From: an uncultured Granulosicoccaceae bacterium
GTDB lineage: Bacteria > Pseudomonadota > Gammaproteobacteria > Granulosicoccales > Granulosicoccaceae
DNA: 64,000 nt
NCBI GenBank assembly: GCA_938003855.1
Contig: CALKXD010000007.1
Location: 1 to 64,000, forward strand
Direction of reading: 5' to 3'
Below the pieces are notes generated by a model. That model did no database searches and was not told the origin of the DNA. It saw only the letters and a program-made list of their open reading frames with translations. A program made the position numbers and the translations under genes. Shown here piece after piece: positions 43,503 to 52,421 of the stretch (its first letter is position 1; each line of letters starts with the position of its first letter).

Positions 43503-44623
43503 GCGTCGCGCTACACGAGCTCGTGAACAATATAGCCGCCGTGTGTGCCGGTCAAAACCAGTCGTTGCCGGCGGCGTGTTATCACCGTGACGATTTCCTC
43601 GGGCTTGAGATCGAGGCCGTGCTTAGTCCCGGCTGGCATTGCCTCGGACGTGAGGATGAAATTGCCAGTGAAGGTGATTTTTTTACCGCAGCAGTGCTCA
43701 ATGAACCGGTTATTGTAGTGCGTGGCAGCAATGCAGGTATCCAGGTACTGTCGAATGTATGCAGGCATCGTGCAGCACCAGTGGCCAGTGGTAGCGGCAA
43801 TGCGAGCGCTTTCCGCTGCCCCTACCATGCCTGGACTTACAACATCGATGGCAGCCTCCGTGGTGCGCCGCTGGTGCCTAAACATAAGCTCAAAGAATGC
43901 CGCTTGCCGGCGATCCGCTCCGAGTGCTGGGGTGGGTTTGTCTTTGCGACGCTCGATGATACCGTCGCTCCGTTGCATGAGTCTTTGTTCGAGTTAAACG
44001 CCCAGATAGCAAACTATAATATGGCGCAAATGCATCACGTCGTTTGCTTCGAGGAAACCTGGGACTGCAACTGGAAATCATTGGTTGAAAATTTTATGGA
44101 TGGCTATCATTTGTCCGTGGTGCATCCCCAGACGTTGCGTCCGTTAACCCCCACCCGCCTCTGCGAACCGATGATCAGCGGTCCGGCCTTTACCGGCTAT
44201 ATTGCCAACTATGCGAAGTCCGCCCCACGGCGTAAGAATCATTCCCAAACGCTGACCGACGCTGAAAAACGCCAGTCAAAACTGTTCTGCATCTATCCGT
44301 CGATGGTCGCCTCGGTCTCGCCGGACACGCTGGTGTACCTGGCCCTGCAACCTGACGGCACTAGTGCCGTTAAGGTTAAATGGGGCTTGTCTGTAGTGGA
44401 GCCTGATCTGCCTCCTTCCGAGAAAATCAGCCGGATAGAAAAATGGCAGGCGATTAACGCTGAGGATCACGCGTTGCTAAGCTCATTGAACCGTGGGCTG
44501 CAGTCAAAGCTGTATCATGGCGGTGCGTTGGCGCCGGCTAACCTTGAAGGGACAGTAAGTGATTTTCACAACTACTTAACCGGCCGGTTAAGTGGATATT
44601 TGAGTGCGTCTGCCTTAACCTGA
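43499..44623 (+). CDS. Rieske non-haem iron oxygenase, large subunit
   Basis: A 374-residue ring-hydroxylating-type oxygenase alpha subunit. The Rieske 2Fe-2S ligands are Cys88-x-His90 and Cys107-x2-His110. The mononuclear iron ligands His204 and His209 lie in 'DGYHLSVVH'. It should hydroxylate an aromatic or quaternary amine substrate with electrons from a reductase, which is not encoded here. GTG start overlaps the GST stop by four bases, so the products are translated together; GST partners occur with some aromatic degradation oxygenases. Substrate unknown. Confidence 0.9.
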   Translation: MSVALHELVNNIAAVCAGQNQSLPAACYHRDDFLGLEIEAVLSPGWHCLGREDEIASEGDFFTAAVLNEPVIVVRGSNAGIQVLSNVCRHRAAPVASGSGNASAFRCPYHAWTYNIDGSLRGAPLVPKHKLKECRLPAIRSECWGGFVFATLDDTVAPLHESLFELNAQIANYNMAQMHHVVCFEETWDCNWKSLVENFMDGYHLSVVHPQTLRPLTPTRLCEPMISGPAFTGYIANYAKSAPRRKNHSQTLTDAEKRQSKLFCIYPSMVASVSPDTLVYLALQPDGTSAVKVKWGLSVVEPDLPPSEKISRIEKWQAINAEDHALLSSLNRGLQSKLYHGGALAPANLEGTVSDFHNYLTGRLSGYLSASALT

Positions 44624-44847
44624 AGCGCGTTGTGTTGGTGCGTCGTCTTTAACAGAAACCCGTTGATCGCTCATGTTCTGCAAATGGCCGGTTGCCAGCC
44701 GTTACGGGGCTGCGATATACCAGTGCTCTGCAGTAATCTATTGGACGGCTGCCTGCCCGTGACGACGGCCACAGAGCGACGCTATGGCACCTGATCGCAA
44801 CGCTGCGATACAAGTCTCCCCCACCGCTGGTAACACGGAAAAACCCG

Positions 44848-45603
44848 ATGCTTGATTGGCAAATAATACTGGCGGTGTTGCCAGTGGTTATCTTTGCAGG
44901 ACTGGTGCATGGTGCGCTGGGGTTGGGGTTTCCCATGGTGGCGACGCCGCTGATTGCCGTTTTTCTGGATGTGAAGCTGGCGATCTTTGTCACTGCGCTA
45001 CCGACTGCGGCGGTGAATATAGCCAGCGTTCTGAGCAGTCCCACGGCACTGGCCACCTTGCGTAAATACAGCCCGCTGGCAGGTGCCGGCGTGGTGGGGA
45101 CCGTAGCGGGGTCATTGGTGCTCGCCGTTTCAGATCCGGATCCGTTCCGATTGCTACTGGCGATATTGATACTGTTTTTTCTATGGACCAGTCATCAGGG
45201 ACACTGGCCAAAAGCGTGGGTGCTCCGCAATGGCTTGCTCGCTATGATGCTGGTGGGTTTCTTCAGTGGAGTCTCGGCCGGTACCACTAATGTGATGGTG
45301 GCCGTGTTGATTGTCTATTTTCTCACGCTGGAGGTGCCACGCACTGAAATGGTACCGGCCATGAATATGTGCTTTTTACTGGGCAAATTGTCGCAGATCG
45401 GGGTGTTTCTTTGGGTCGGTGTTATTGGTGCCGGGTTGCTTGTCTCAACGATACCGCTGGCGGTCTGTGCGCTGGCGGCATTGTTTGCGGGCCAGCGCAT
45501 TGGAAAGACCATACCGCAACAGCGGTATCGGAAGATTCTTCGATGGCTACTGGGCGGGCTGGCGGTGGTCCTGTTGGTGCAGTATTTTAATTCAGGCGGT
45601 TAA
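44848..45603 (+). CDS. Sulfite exporter TauE/SafE family permease
   Basis: A 251-residue membrane protein with about eight helices in two related halves: 'LVHGALGLGFPMVATPLIAVF' and 'GFFSGVSAGTTNVMVAVLIVYFL' are the repeated family motifs. Members move sulfite, sulfoacetate or other organic anions. GGAAA precedes the ATG. Convergent with the MBL hydrolase; no sulphur gene is nearby to define its substrate. Confidence 0.88.
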   Translation: MLDWQIILAVLPVVIFAGLVHGALGLGFPMVATPLIAVFLDVKLAIFVTALPTAAVNIASVLSSPTALATLRKYSPLAGAGVVGTVAGSLVLAVSDPDPFRLLLAILILFFLWTSHQGHWPKAWVLRNGLLAMMLVGFFSGVSAGTTNVMVAVLIVYFLTLEVPRTEMVPAMNMCFLLGKLSQIGVFLWVGVIGAGLLVSTIPLAVCALAALFAGQRIGKTIPQQRYRKILRWLLGGLAVVLLVQYFNSGG

Positions 45604-45625
45604 GCCGTCCTGCTAGAGGCTGAGG

Positions 45626-46303
45626 TTAATCGTGGCTGCCTGCCAATACAGAATCGGCGACAAAATTATTGGTCTGTCTTTCCTGCTCGAAAGTGGAACC
45701 CGGTCCGTGACCCGGCACAAAAGATACCGCGTTGCCGAGCGGCCATAATTTGTTGGTAATCGAGTTGATCAATTGTTGATGATTGCCGCGTGGCAGATCA
45801 GTACGGCCGATTGAACCCTGAAAAAGCACATCGCCGACGAACGCTAATCCCAGTTGTGGCTGATGCAATACCACCGAGCCGGGTGAATGGCCGGGGCAAT
45901 GCAGTATGTTGAAGGTAAGGCCCTCGAAGTCCAGGGTGTCTCCGTCGCTTAAGTATTTGTCGGGGGTGAAACTTTCCGCTTCGGCGATACCATAAGTCCC
46001 CGGTGTCAGGTCATCGAGCAGGAACTGATCGTCGGCATGCGGGCCGATAATGTCGCAATTGAGACGACGCTTCGATTCTGCGGCTCCACCTGCATGGTCA
46101 ATATGTCCGTGCGTCAGCCAGATTTGCTCGATAGTGACATTCAAGTCATTGATCACCTGCATCAACCGGTCAACCTCTCCACCGGGATCAATCAGCACGC
46201 CACGCATTGATTCGGTTGACCAGAACACCATGGCATTCTGCTGTAGTTGCGTGACCGGAACTATCTTTAACTGGAACCCGGGGGCGCTGTCGTTTGATGT
46301 CAT
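45626..46303 (-). CDS. MBL-fold hydrolase, glyoxalase II-like
   Basis: About 225 residues with the metallo-beta-lactamase-fold motif THGHIDHAGG (HxHxDH), then 'HCPGHSPGSVVLH', 'FVGDVLFQGSIGRTDLP' and 'FVPGHGPGST'. The set of metal ligands is complete. Such YcbL-like proteins hydrolyse S-lactoylglutathione or other thioesters. ATG at 46303 is preferred; the frame is open to a GTG at 46354. Divergent from a VOC gene, which fits the glyoxalase theme but does not prove it. Confidence 0.87.
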   Translation of the reverse strand: MTSNDSAPGFQLKIVPVTQLQQNAMVFWSTESMRGVLIDPGGEVDRLMQVINDLNVTIEQIWLTHGHIDHAGGAAESKRRLNCDIIGPHADDQFLLDDLTPGTYGIAEAESFTPDKYLSDGDTLDFEGLTFNILHCPGHSPGSVVLHQPQLGLAFVGDVLFQGSIGRTDLPRGNHQQLINSITNKLWPLGNAVSFVPGHGPGSTFEQERQTNNFVADSVLAGSHD

Positions 46304-46378
46304 TGCACTGGTGTTCCTGAAGTTAATCGATTGAGATAGTAACCTATACCGCACACAATCCAGAATGTCAGGGTTGTT

Positions 46379-46774
46379 GTGTCACTAGAGCACAAACCAG
46401 CCAGAGATGATCCATTGAAACCAGTCGCTGTTTTAATCTATGTGCACGATGTCAGTCGGGCGATGGCCTGGTATGCCAGTGCACTCCCTGAAACCCGCCG
46501 GCATGCGGTCGCCGAAGCCAGTGTCGCAGCGTTGAACGTGGGTGGAGTTATCCTTGAATTTGTCGCCGCCGATGAGAAGGTGGGCTGCGGGAAATCCGGC
46601 ACGGTGGTGTATTGGTCGGTCCCTGTGTTAAGGCAGGCGATAAGCCACTTTGAAGATCTCGGTGCCACTCTATATCGCGGTCCGATGGCCATCGAGGATG
46701 GCCAGGGCATGTGCCAGTTAGAAGATCCATTCGGCAATCTTATCGGTTTGCGTGGCTGCTACCCTGATCACTGA
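46379..46774 (+). CDS. VOC superfamily protein, glyoxalase-like
   Basis: A 131-residue single VOC domain: 'PVAVLIYVHDVSRAMAWYASAL' and the C-terminal 'MCQLEDPFGNLIGLRG' with a probable metal-ligand Glu/Asp. Start GTG, 75 bases from the divergent MBL hydrolase. Lactoylglutathione lyase-like or aromatic dioxygenase-like roles are possible; the substrate is not evident. Confidence 0.78.
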   Translation: MSLEHKPARDDPLKPVAVLIYVHDVSRAMAWYASALPETRRHAVAEASVAALNVGGVILEFVAADEKVGCGKSGTVVYWSVPVLRQAISHFEDLGATLYRGPMAIEDGQGMCQLEDPFGNLIGLRGCYPDH

Positions 46775-46886
46775 CTGCCTCCGGTAGCCAGACGACTGTT
46801 TCACGTAGCCAGCGGGTGATCCCTTGCGTCACTGCTGTGGATAGGTTGCCGTTTAGAGCTATCAGGGTAGTGTTATTTGTGAGTTA

Positions 46887-47492
46887 CTACCATTCCACGG
46901 AGTCGGCAAATTTTATCATTCGCGGTACCCGGGCCTGATATTCCACAATGCTATGACCGCAATTATCCATGTGCGGCAATGCCCATATATCATTCAGTGG
47001 CCGACCGGCATACTCTATTAACAGCGATTTCAAAAAAGCACCGTGACTGACAATCAGGACTTTCTCTGCATTGCCTTCGCACTCATCGAGAATTTCATTG
47101 ATGGCGTTGCGTGCGCGTTGCTGGAGTTGGTGAAATGTCTCTGCGCCGTCAAGCGCAAATTTTTCGGGTTCATTGCGGAATTGACCGGTCTCGACGGGAT
47201 ACTGTTCAGTGGCCTCAGAGAGCAGTACGCCTTCCCAGGGGCCGAGGTGAATCTCCCTCAGTGACGGACGGAAATCAACGTGATCAATGTTGCCTTCGAG
47301 TATATTGCTGGTGGTCTGGCGGGTGCGGGCCAGATCACTGGAGTAGACACGATCAAACTGTGGCAGTTTGCCGACCAGCGCCTGTGCCTGCGAGATGCCC
47401 AGTTCCGAGAGATCCGGGTCAGAGGTGCCCTGGATCCGGATCTCTGCATTCCAGATGGATTGGCCGTGGCGCACGAAGTGGAGGACGGTCAT
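46887..47492 (-). CDS. Histidine phosphatase family protein
   Basis: A 201-residue phosphoglycerate-mutase-like phosphatase. Arg8-His9-Gly10 in 'FVRHGQSIWN' carries the phosphorylated His, 'SSDLARTRQT' and 'EIHLGPWEG' hold the Arg and Glu, and 'LIVSHGAFLK' the second catalytic His. It is closer to cofactor-independent phosphatases (GpmB/CobC-like) than to GpmA. Single gene. Confidence 0.88.
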   Translation of the reverse strand: MTVLHFVRHGQSIWNAEIRIQGTSDPDLSELGISQAQALVGKLPQFDRVYSSDLARTRQTTSNILEGNIDHVDFRPSLREIHLGPWEGVLLSEATEQYPVETGQFRNEPEKFALDGAETFHQLQQRARNAINEILDECEGNAEKVLIVSHGAFLKSLLIEYAGRPLNDIWALPHMDNCGHSIVEYQARVPRMIKFADSVEW

Positions 47493-47729
47493 AGGTTACA
47501 GTCGCTTGATTGAAGTTATAAAGGGTGCGGTTGCGAGGGTGGCAATGTAACAAGCCGACGAGTGCAAGGCAATTCGAGTGATGGGCATCTCTGGTGCTCA
47601 GTGTTGCTCCGGGGTCATTGCTCTGTTTAGCACCCGGTGCACAATGGCTGAGATGACTGCCTGCAACATAGTCAGTGCTACCGGCGTTGACTTCTGGCAG
47701 CATACTGCAGACAGTCTGGAGATCATCAC

Positions 47730-48938
47730 ATGCAACCGTTCGAAGGTATTCGCGTACTGGATTTCACTCACGTGCTGGCTGGGCCGTTCTGCACTTACCA
47801 ATTGGCGGTGATGGGTGCGGATGTCATCAAAATAGAGTCGCCCACACGCCCGGACATGATGCGTGAGGAGTCGGTCAGTGAAACGCTTGCCGGGCAACAA
47901 CGTGGCACGCAGTATCTATCGCAAAGCGCTGATAAACGGTGTATCGCGATTGACATCGATACGCCGGACGGGGCTGACCTTATCCGGCGGCTGGTCGTCT
48001 CTGCCGATGTGGTGGTGGAAAATTTCAGGGCAGGGGTGATGGCGCGTGCAGGGCTCGATTATGAATCACTGGCTGCGGTTAATCCGTCGTTGATCTATTG
48101 TTCAATGACAGGCTTTGGTCAAACCGGACCGAAGGCAACACACCCAGCCTACGACAATGTGATTCAGGCGTTTTCCGGTCTGATGGCCGCGACCGGCAGT
48201 GTGGAGACGGCACCGGTCAGGGTGGGGCCGCCAGTGCTGGATTACGGCACTGGCGCGCAGGCAGCCTTTGCCATTTCGTCAGCATTGTTTCAGCGCAGCA
48301 GAACAGGCACTGGACAATACATCGATGTCGCTATGCTGGATGCGGCGTTGATGCTGATGTCGACCAGTGTGGTCGACACCCAGGTCACCGGCAGTGCTCC
48401 GGTGCCACCGGGAAATTCCAGTTTGGTGAATGCCGGTTATGCCTGCTTCGAGACGCGAGACGGCTTGATTATGATCGGTGCGTTTACCATCAAGCAGCGC
48501 GCTGATCTGTGGCAGGCGCTGGATCAGCCGGAGCTTGCGCAACGCTGCCGGAGTATGCCCCGCTCCGATCTGGCGCGGCGCCTGGACGAGGACACCGCGC
48601 TGCTGGCTGAGCTGTTGATGGGGAAAACAGCGCAGCAATGGGAAGACCTTTTAAATGATTGCGGAGTGCCGGCAGCACGCGTCAGAACGCTGGATGAAAC
48701 CCTCCAGCATCCGCAGGTTGCATCACGGAGGGGACTTCAGCCGGCCGATGGGCTGCCACCCGGGAATTCTGCGTTGCGCATGCCTGTTGCGGCGTTTTCC
48801 TTCCAGCACGATGGTCCGGAAATTCATCGTCACGCGGCGCGGCATGGCCAACATACCCACGAAGTATTGCAGCAAATGGGTCTCGATGACGCCGAAATAT
48901 CGGCGCTGGAAAAGTCCGGTGCGGTTGTACAGTCCTGA
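47730..48938 (+). CDS. CaiB/BaiF class III CoA-transferase
   Basis: A 402-residue formyl-CoA-transferase family protein. Segments 'GIRVLDFTHVLAGPFCTYQLAVMGADVIKIE', 'VVENFRAGVMARAGLDYESL', 'YCSMTGFGQTGP' and the catalytic Asp142 in 'PAYDNVIQAFSGLMAATG' are all typical. It moves CoA between organic acids (for example carnitine, oxalate, bile acids). A GST gene follows on the same strand. No partner ligase or dehydrogenase is next to it, so the acid cannot be named. Confidence 0.92.
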   Translation: MQPFEGIRVLDFTHVLAGPFCTYQLAVMGADVIKIESPTRPDMMREESVSETLAGQQRGTQYLSQSADKRCIAIDIDTPDGADLIRRLVVSADVVVENFRAGVMARAGLDYESLAAVNPSLIYCSMTGFGQTGPKATHPAYDNVIQAFSGLMAATGSVETAPVRVGPPVLDYGTGAQAAFAISSALFQRSRTGTGQYIDVAMLDAALMLMSTSVVDTQVTGSAPVPPGNSSLVNAGYACFETRDGLIMIGAFTIKQRADLWQALDQPELAQRCRSMPRSDLARRLDEDTALLAELLMGKTAQQWEDLLNDCGVPAARVRTLDETLQHPQVASRRGLQPADGLPPGNSALRMPVAAFSFQHDGPEIHRHAARHGQHTHEVLQQMGLDDAEISALEKSGAVVQS

Positions 48939-49022
48939 ATCCCGCCCGGCGAACAAAATCTACCGTGTGTTTCAATGGGCTGGTGGTATTATTTATTCCT
49001 TCGAAAAACTGTGGGAAAAAAC

Positions 49023-49658
49023 GTGATTGATCTTTATAGCTGGACAACCCCCAACGGACGCAAAGTATCAATAATGCTGGAAGAATGCGGGCTCGAGTAT
49101 GAGTGCCATTCGATTGATATCACCACTAACAAGGATCAGTTTGAACCCGGGTTTTTGAAGATCAGCCCGAACAACCGTATTCCCGCTATTGTGGATAGAG
49201 ACACTGGCACTAGCATGATGGAGTCGGGCGCGATTCTTATGTACCTGGCTGAAAAAACAGGTAAGTTTCTATCGACAGATCCCGCCGTCCGCTGGAAAAC
49301 CATTGAGTGGCTGATGTGGCAAATGGGCGGCCTGGGACCCATGGCCGGTCAGACCCATCACTTCGTCAAGTTTAATCAAGGCAAGTCTGCTTATGCGGAG
49401 GAGCGCTACACCAACGAGACGCGTCGCTTGTACGGTGTGCTTGATCGACAACTGGCCGACAACGAATACATTGCCGGTGAGTACTCCATAGCAGATATGG
49501 CAACCTGGCCATGGGTGTCCCGCTTCGAATGGCAAACGATGGATCTGAATGAATTTGCCAATGTTAAGCGGTGGTATTTGAGTATTGCCGGACGTCAGGC
49601 GGTACAGAAGGGATATCACGTGCCTAAATTTACCATGGATATCCCGATGCCGGCATAA
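49023..49658 (+). CDS. YfcG-like GST/disulfide-bond oxidoreductase
   Basis: A 211-residue GST closely resembling E. coli YfcG: 'IDLYSWTTPNGRKVSIMLEE', 'ISPNNRIPAIVD', 'MMESGAILMYLAEKTG', 'WQMGGLGPMAGQTHHF' and 'YSIADMATWPWV'. YfcG reduces disulphides with glutathione. GTG at 49023 is taken as start since family proteins begin at this residue; the frame is open to an ATG at 48975. Confidence 0.87.
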   Translation: MIDLYSWTTPNGRKVSIMLEECGLEYECHSIDITTNKDQFEPGFLKISPNNRIPAIVDRDTGTSMMESGAILMYLAEKTGKFLSTDPAVRWKTIEWLMWQMGGLGPMAGQTHHFVKFNQGKSAYAEERYTNETRRLYGVLDRQLADNEYIAGEYSIADMATWPWVSRFEWQTMDLNEFANVKRWYLSIAGRQAVQKGYHVPKFTMDIPMPA

Positions 49659-49766
49659 TCCGGGGGCTTGCGGTCAGCCGCTGTTCACAGAGGGTATAGG
49701 TCAGCGGCTGCGCGTAGTGGTTGCTGTCCCGGGCCTGAAGAGTGTTAAAGGACCGGGTTAAACCGG

Positions 49767-50288
49767 CTACCAGGGCAGGGTGAGCTGCTGCCGGTTTTCT
49801 ACCTCAATTAAAAAACTTTTTACCGGAAGACCGCCGCCAAAGCCGGTTAATGTGCCATCGCGTCCAATCACCCGATGACAGGGAATAATGATCGGGATCG
49901 GATTGCGTCCGTTGGCATTGCCAACCGCCCGGACCGCGAGCGGGTTGTTGATTGCTCTGGCGACAGCGCCGTAGGAGGCGGTTGTGCCGTAGGGGATGTC
50001 GATCAGTGCCTGCCAGACCTGCTTTTGAAATGCCGTGCCGGCGGGAGCCAGTGGCAGGTCGAAGTGAGTAAGCCGGCGATCAAAATAACTGTCCAGTTGA
50101 AGCAGAAGCTGGTGGAATGGTTCTGCGGTTTCCTGCCAGCTTTCGTCGATTGACGCTTTTTTACCCTGACCTTCAGGGAACACCACATGCGTAATGGCCT
50201 GCCGGTTTCCGGCGCACAGCAACGGGCCCACCGGGGAGTCGTGCCAGCAGTAGCTGTCTGTTGCGGTACTGAGTTGATCGTTTAACAT
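49767..50288 (-). CDS. ogt: Methylated-DNA-protein-cysteine methyltransferase
   Basis: A 173-residue O6-alkylguanine-DNA alkyltransferase without an Ada domain. Cys137 in 'IIIPCHRVIG' is the acceptor, with 'FQKQVWQALIDIPYGTTASYGAVA' and 'GNANGRNP' before it and 'FGGGLPVKSFLIEVE' after. It moves alkyl groups from guanine or thymine O-positions to itself once. Start ATG. Stands alone. Confidence 0.93.
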   Translation of the reverse strand: MLNDQLSTATDSYCWHDSPVGPLLCAGNRQAITHVVFPEGQGKKASIDESWQETAEPFHQLLLQLDSYFDRRLTHFDLPLAPAGTAFQKQVWQALIDIPYGTTASYGAVARAINNPLAVRAVGNANGRNPIPIIIPCHRVIGRDGTLTGFGGGLPVKSFLIEVENRQQLTLPW

Positions 50289-50528
50289 GACGTGTAGGCG
50301 TTGGCGGGTAAAAAAGGAATTGCGCTGATTCGGTATAGCCCAATACTACCCGCCAAAGTGCGTCGATGGTATTTCAAAATGGTGTAGATGCTTGCGCCGC
50401 TGGACGCAAGACAGAGTAGACTATTGATAGTCGATATTTACGCGGCGATCGTCAGCCGGAAATGGTTGTGTCTGCTCAACGCGGGCTGGCTGGCCAGCGG
50501 GATTTGCACAGAAAATATAAGGAAACTC

Positions 50529-51437
50529 ATGACTATTTCGTTCAATGACCGTGTTGCAATTGTGACCGGCTCGGGCAGTGGTTTGGGCCGGTCCCATGCG
50601 TTACAGCTTGCAGCACGCGGTGCGCGAGTGGTGGTTAACGACTTTGGTGGCAGTCGGGATGGCCGCGGTGGCTCGGCGACCGCCGCAGAGCAGGTTGTGG
50701 CCGAGATTATCGCGGCGGGTGGTGAGGCGATAGCTAACACCGCAAATGTGACCAGTGAGGCCGATGTGCAGGCGATGGTTGAACAAACCATGGATAGCTG
50801 GGGCCGGGTCGATGTGCTGGTAAACAATGCCGGTATCCTGCGTGATAAGTCTTTTGCAAAAATGCAGGGTGATGACTGGCGAGCCGTGGTGGATGTGCAT
50901 TTGAACGGCTCGGCCAATTGCAGTCGGGCGGTGTGGCCGATAATGCGTGAGCAACGCTATGGTCGTATCGTGATGACAACCTCGACTTCCGGCATCTACG
51001 GAAACTTTGGCCAGGCTAATTACGGAGCCGCCAAAACCGGTGTGGTGGGTTTGATGAACGTACTGCACATCGAAGGCGAGAAATACGATATACGGGTAAA
51101 CTGCCTGGCACCAACGGCGGCCACGCGCATGACTGAAGACATCATGCCAGAGGAAATACTCGGCACTATTGCACCGCAGAATGTTACACCGGCGGTGTTG
51201 TTTCTGGCATCGCAGGACGGCCCCAGTCGCACTTTGCTGCTGGCCGGTGCGGGGTGCTTCACCGTGGCAAAATTAATCGAAGCCGAGGGCATCTACCTCG
51301 ACGAGCAGCAGCGAACACCAGAGAAAATTGCCGAGAACTTTGACCAGATGTGTGACTTGTCGTCAGGGCGCGAGATCCTCACTGGCAGTGAGCACGTTGA
51401 AAAAATTATCGATAGGGCAAAGCAGCACAACCGCTAG
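50529..51437 (+). CDS. SDR dehydrogenase, MFE-2/hydroxyacyl-CoA-like
   Basis: A 302-residue classical SDR. TGSGSGLG (13-20), NNAG (99-102), Ser152/Ser154, Tyr165 and Lys169 (YGAAK) are intact. The early 'VVVNDFGGSRDGRGGSATAAEQVVAEI' and the C-terminal 'IYLDEQQRTPEKIAENFDQM' segments resemble the (3R)-hydroxyacyl-CoA dehydrogenase part of peroxisomal-type multifunctional enzyme 2. ATG at 50529 has AAGGAAACTC before it; the frame runs back to 50388 without family sequence. A nitroreductase follows. Confidence 0.88.
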   Translation: MTISFNDRVAIVTGSGSGLGRSHALQLAARGARVVVNDFGGSRDGRGGSATAAEQVVAEIIAAGGEAIANTANVTSEADVQAMVEQTMDSWGRVDVLVNNAGILRDKSFAKMQGDDWRAVVDVHLNGSANCSRAVWPIMREQRYGRIVMTTSTSGIYGNFGQANYGAAKTGVVGLMNVLHIEGEKYDIRVNCLAPTAATRMTEDIMPEEILGTIAPQNVTPAVLFLASQDGPSRTLLLAGAGCFTVAKLIEAEGIYLDEQQRTPEKIAENFDQMCDLSSGREILTGSEHVEKIIDRAKQHNR

Positions 51438-51583
51438 GCTGTGTTGGTACTTGGTGATGTCGCTGGTGGCCTCTGCAAAAAAAGTTTCAGGCTGGCCGCT
51501 GGTGCAGAGTACGGTGTGGTCACTTGCAGTGATGGCAACAATTTCTATAGAAAATATGGTCTAACGGATTTAAGGATTAAACA

Positions 51584-52279
51584 ATGAGTCAAACCGATTT
51601 ATCTGCGGCATCGACGACAGTTACCGATGCGGTCGTCAGTCGTCGTTCCCTGCGGGCATTTACCTCTCAATCGGTCGACGATGACGTACTTAAATCAATT
51701 TTTACCAATGCTGCACGCGCACCCAGCGGAACCAACATGCAGCCGTGGCGTGTGCATCTTCTAACCAACGATGCGCTGACCAATGTAAGTGCAAAAGTCC
51801 TTGAAGCTTACGATAACGATGTACCATTCGAGGCGGAAGAGCCCTATTACCCGGATAAGTTCTTCGAGCCCTTTCTGAGTCGCCGCCGTAAAGTGGGGTG
51901 GGATCTTTACTCGCTGGTTGGTATAGAAAAGGGCGACAAAGAAAAAATGCGCGCGCAGCACCGTCGCAATTTTGAGTTTTTTAATGCCCCGGTCGGAGCT
52001 GTTTTTACGATTCACCGCGATCTCAATACCGGCAGCTGGCTGGACTATGGGATGTTTTTACAGAATGTGATGGTGCTTGCGCGGGAAGCCGGTTTGCACA
52101 CCTGTCCGCAAGCCGCTTTTTGCGGATATCACAAAGCGATTCGCAGTGCCTTGCCGTTAGACGAGTCGGAAGTGGTTGTGTGCGGAATGTCCATTGGCTA
52201 CGCGGATTTTTCTGCGGTTGAGAACTCCCTGGAAACAGAGCGCGCATCATTTGACGAATTTGTTGTGGTTTATAATTAA
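51584..52279 (+). CDS. Nitroreductase family protein
   Basis: A 231-residue FMN-dependent nitroreductase: 'VVSRRSLRAFTSQSVDDDVLKSIFTNAARAPSGTNMQPWRVHLL' is the flavin-binding start, 'GMFLQNVMVLAREAGLHTCPQAAFCGYHK' the central motif, and 'VVCGMSIGYAD' the C-terminal strand. It reduces nitro compounds, quinones or enones with NAD(P)H. Same strand as the SDR upstream and the ABC importer operon downstream. Confidence 0.9.
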   Translation: MSQTDLSAASTTVTDAVVSRRSLRAFTSQSVDDDVLKSIFTNAARAPSGTNMQPWRVHLLTNDALTNVSAKVLEAYDNDVPFEAEEPYYPDKFFEPFLSRRRKVGWDLYSLVGIEKGDKEKMRAQHRRNFEFFNAPVGAVFTIHRDLNTGSWLDYGMFLQNVMVLAREAGLHTCPQAAFCGYHKAIRSALPLDESEVVVCGMSIGYADFSAVENSLETERASFDEFVVVYN

Positions 52280-52421
52280 GCAGCCGCAGTGAGGCGCAGG
52301 TGGGGGTCACACGGTACCGGTGTTAAGCGCTGCCGGGGTGCGGCAGTGTTGTCGGATAATACCGGAGCATGGGCTGCTTTGTGGTAGATTTGCAATCTGG
52401 GGATTTTTGGAGCTAATCACT

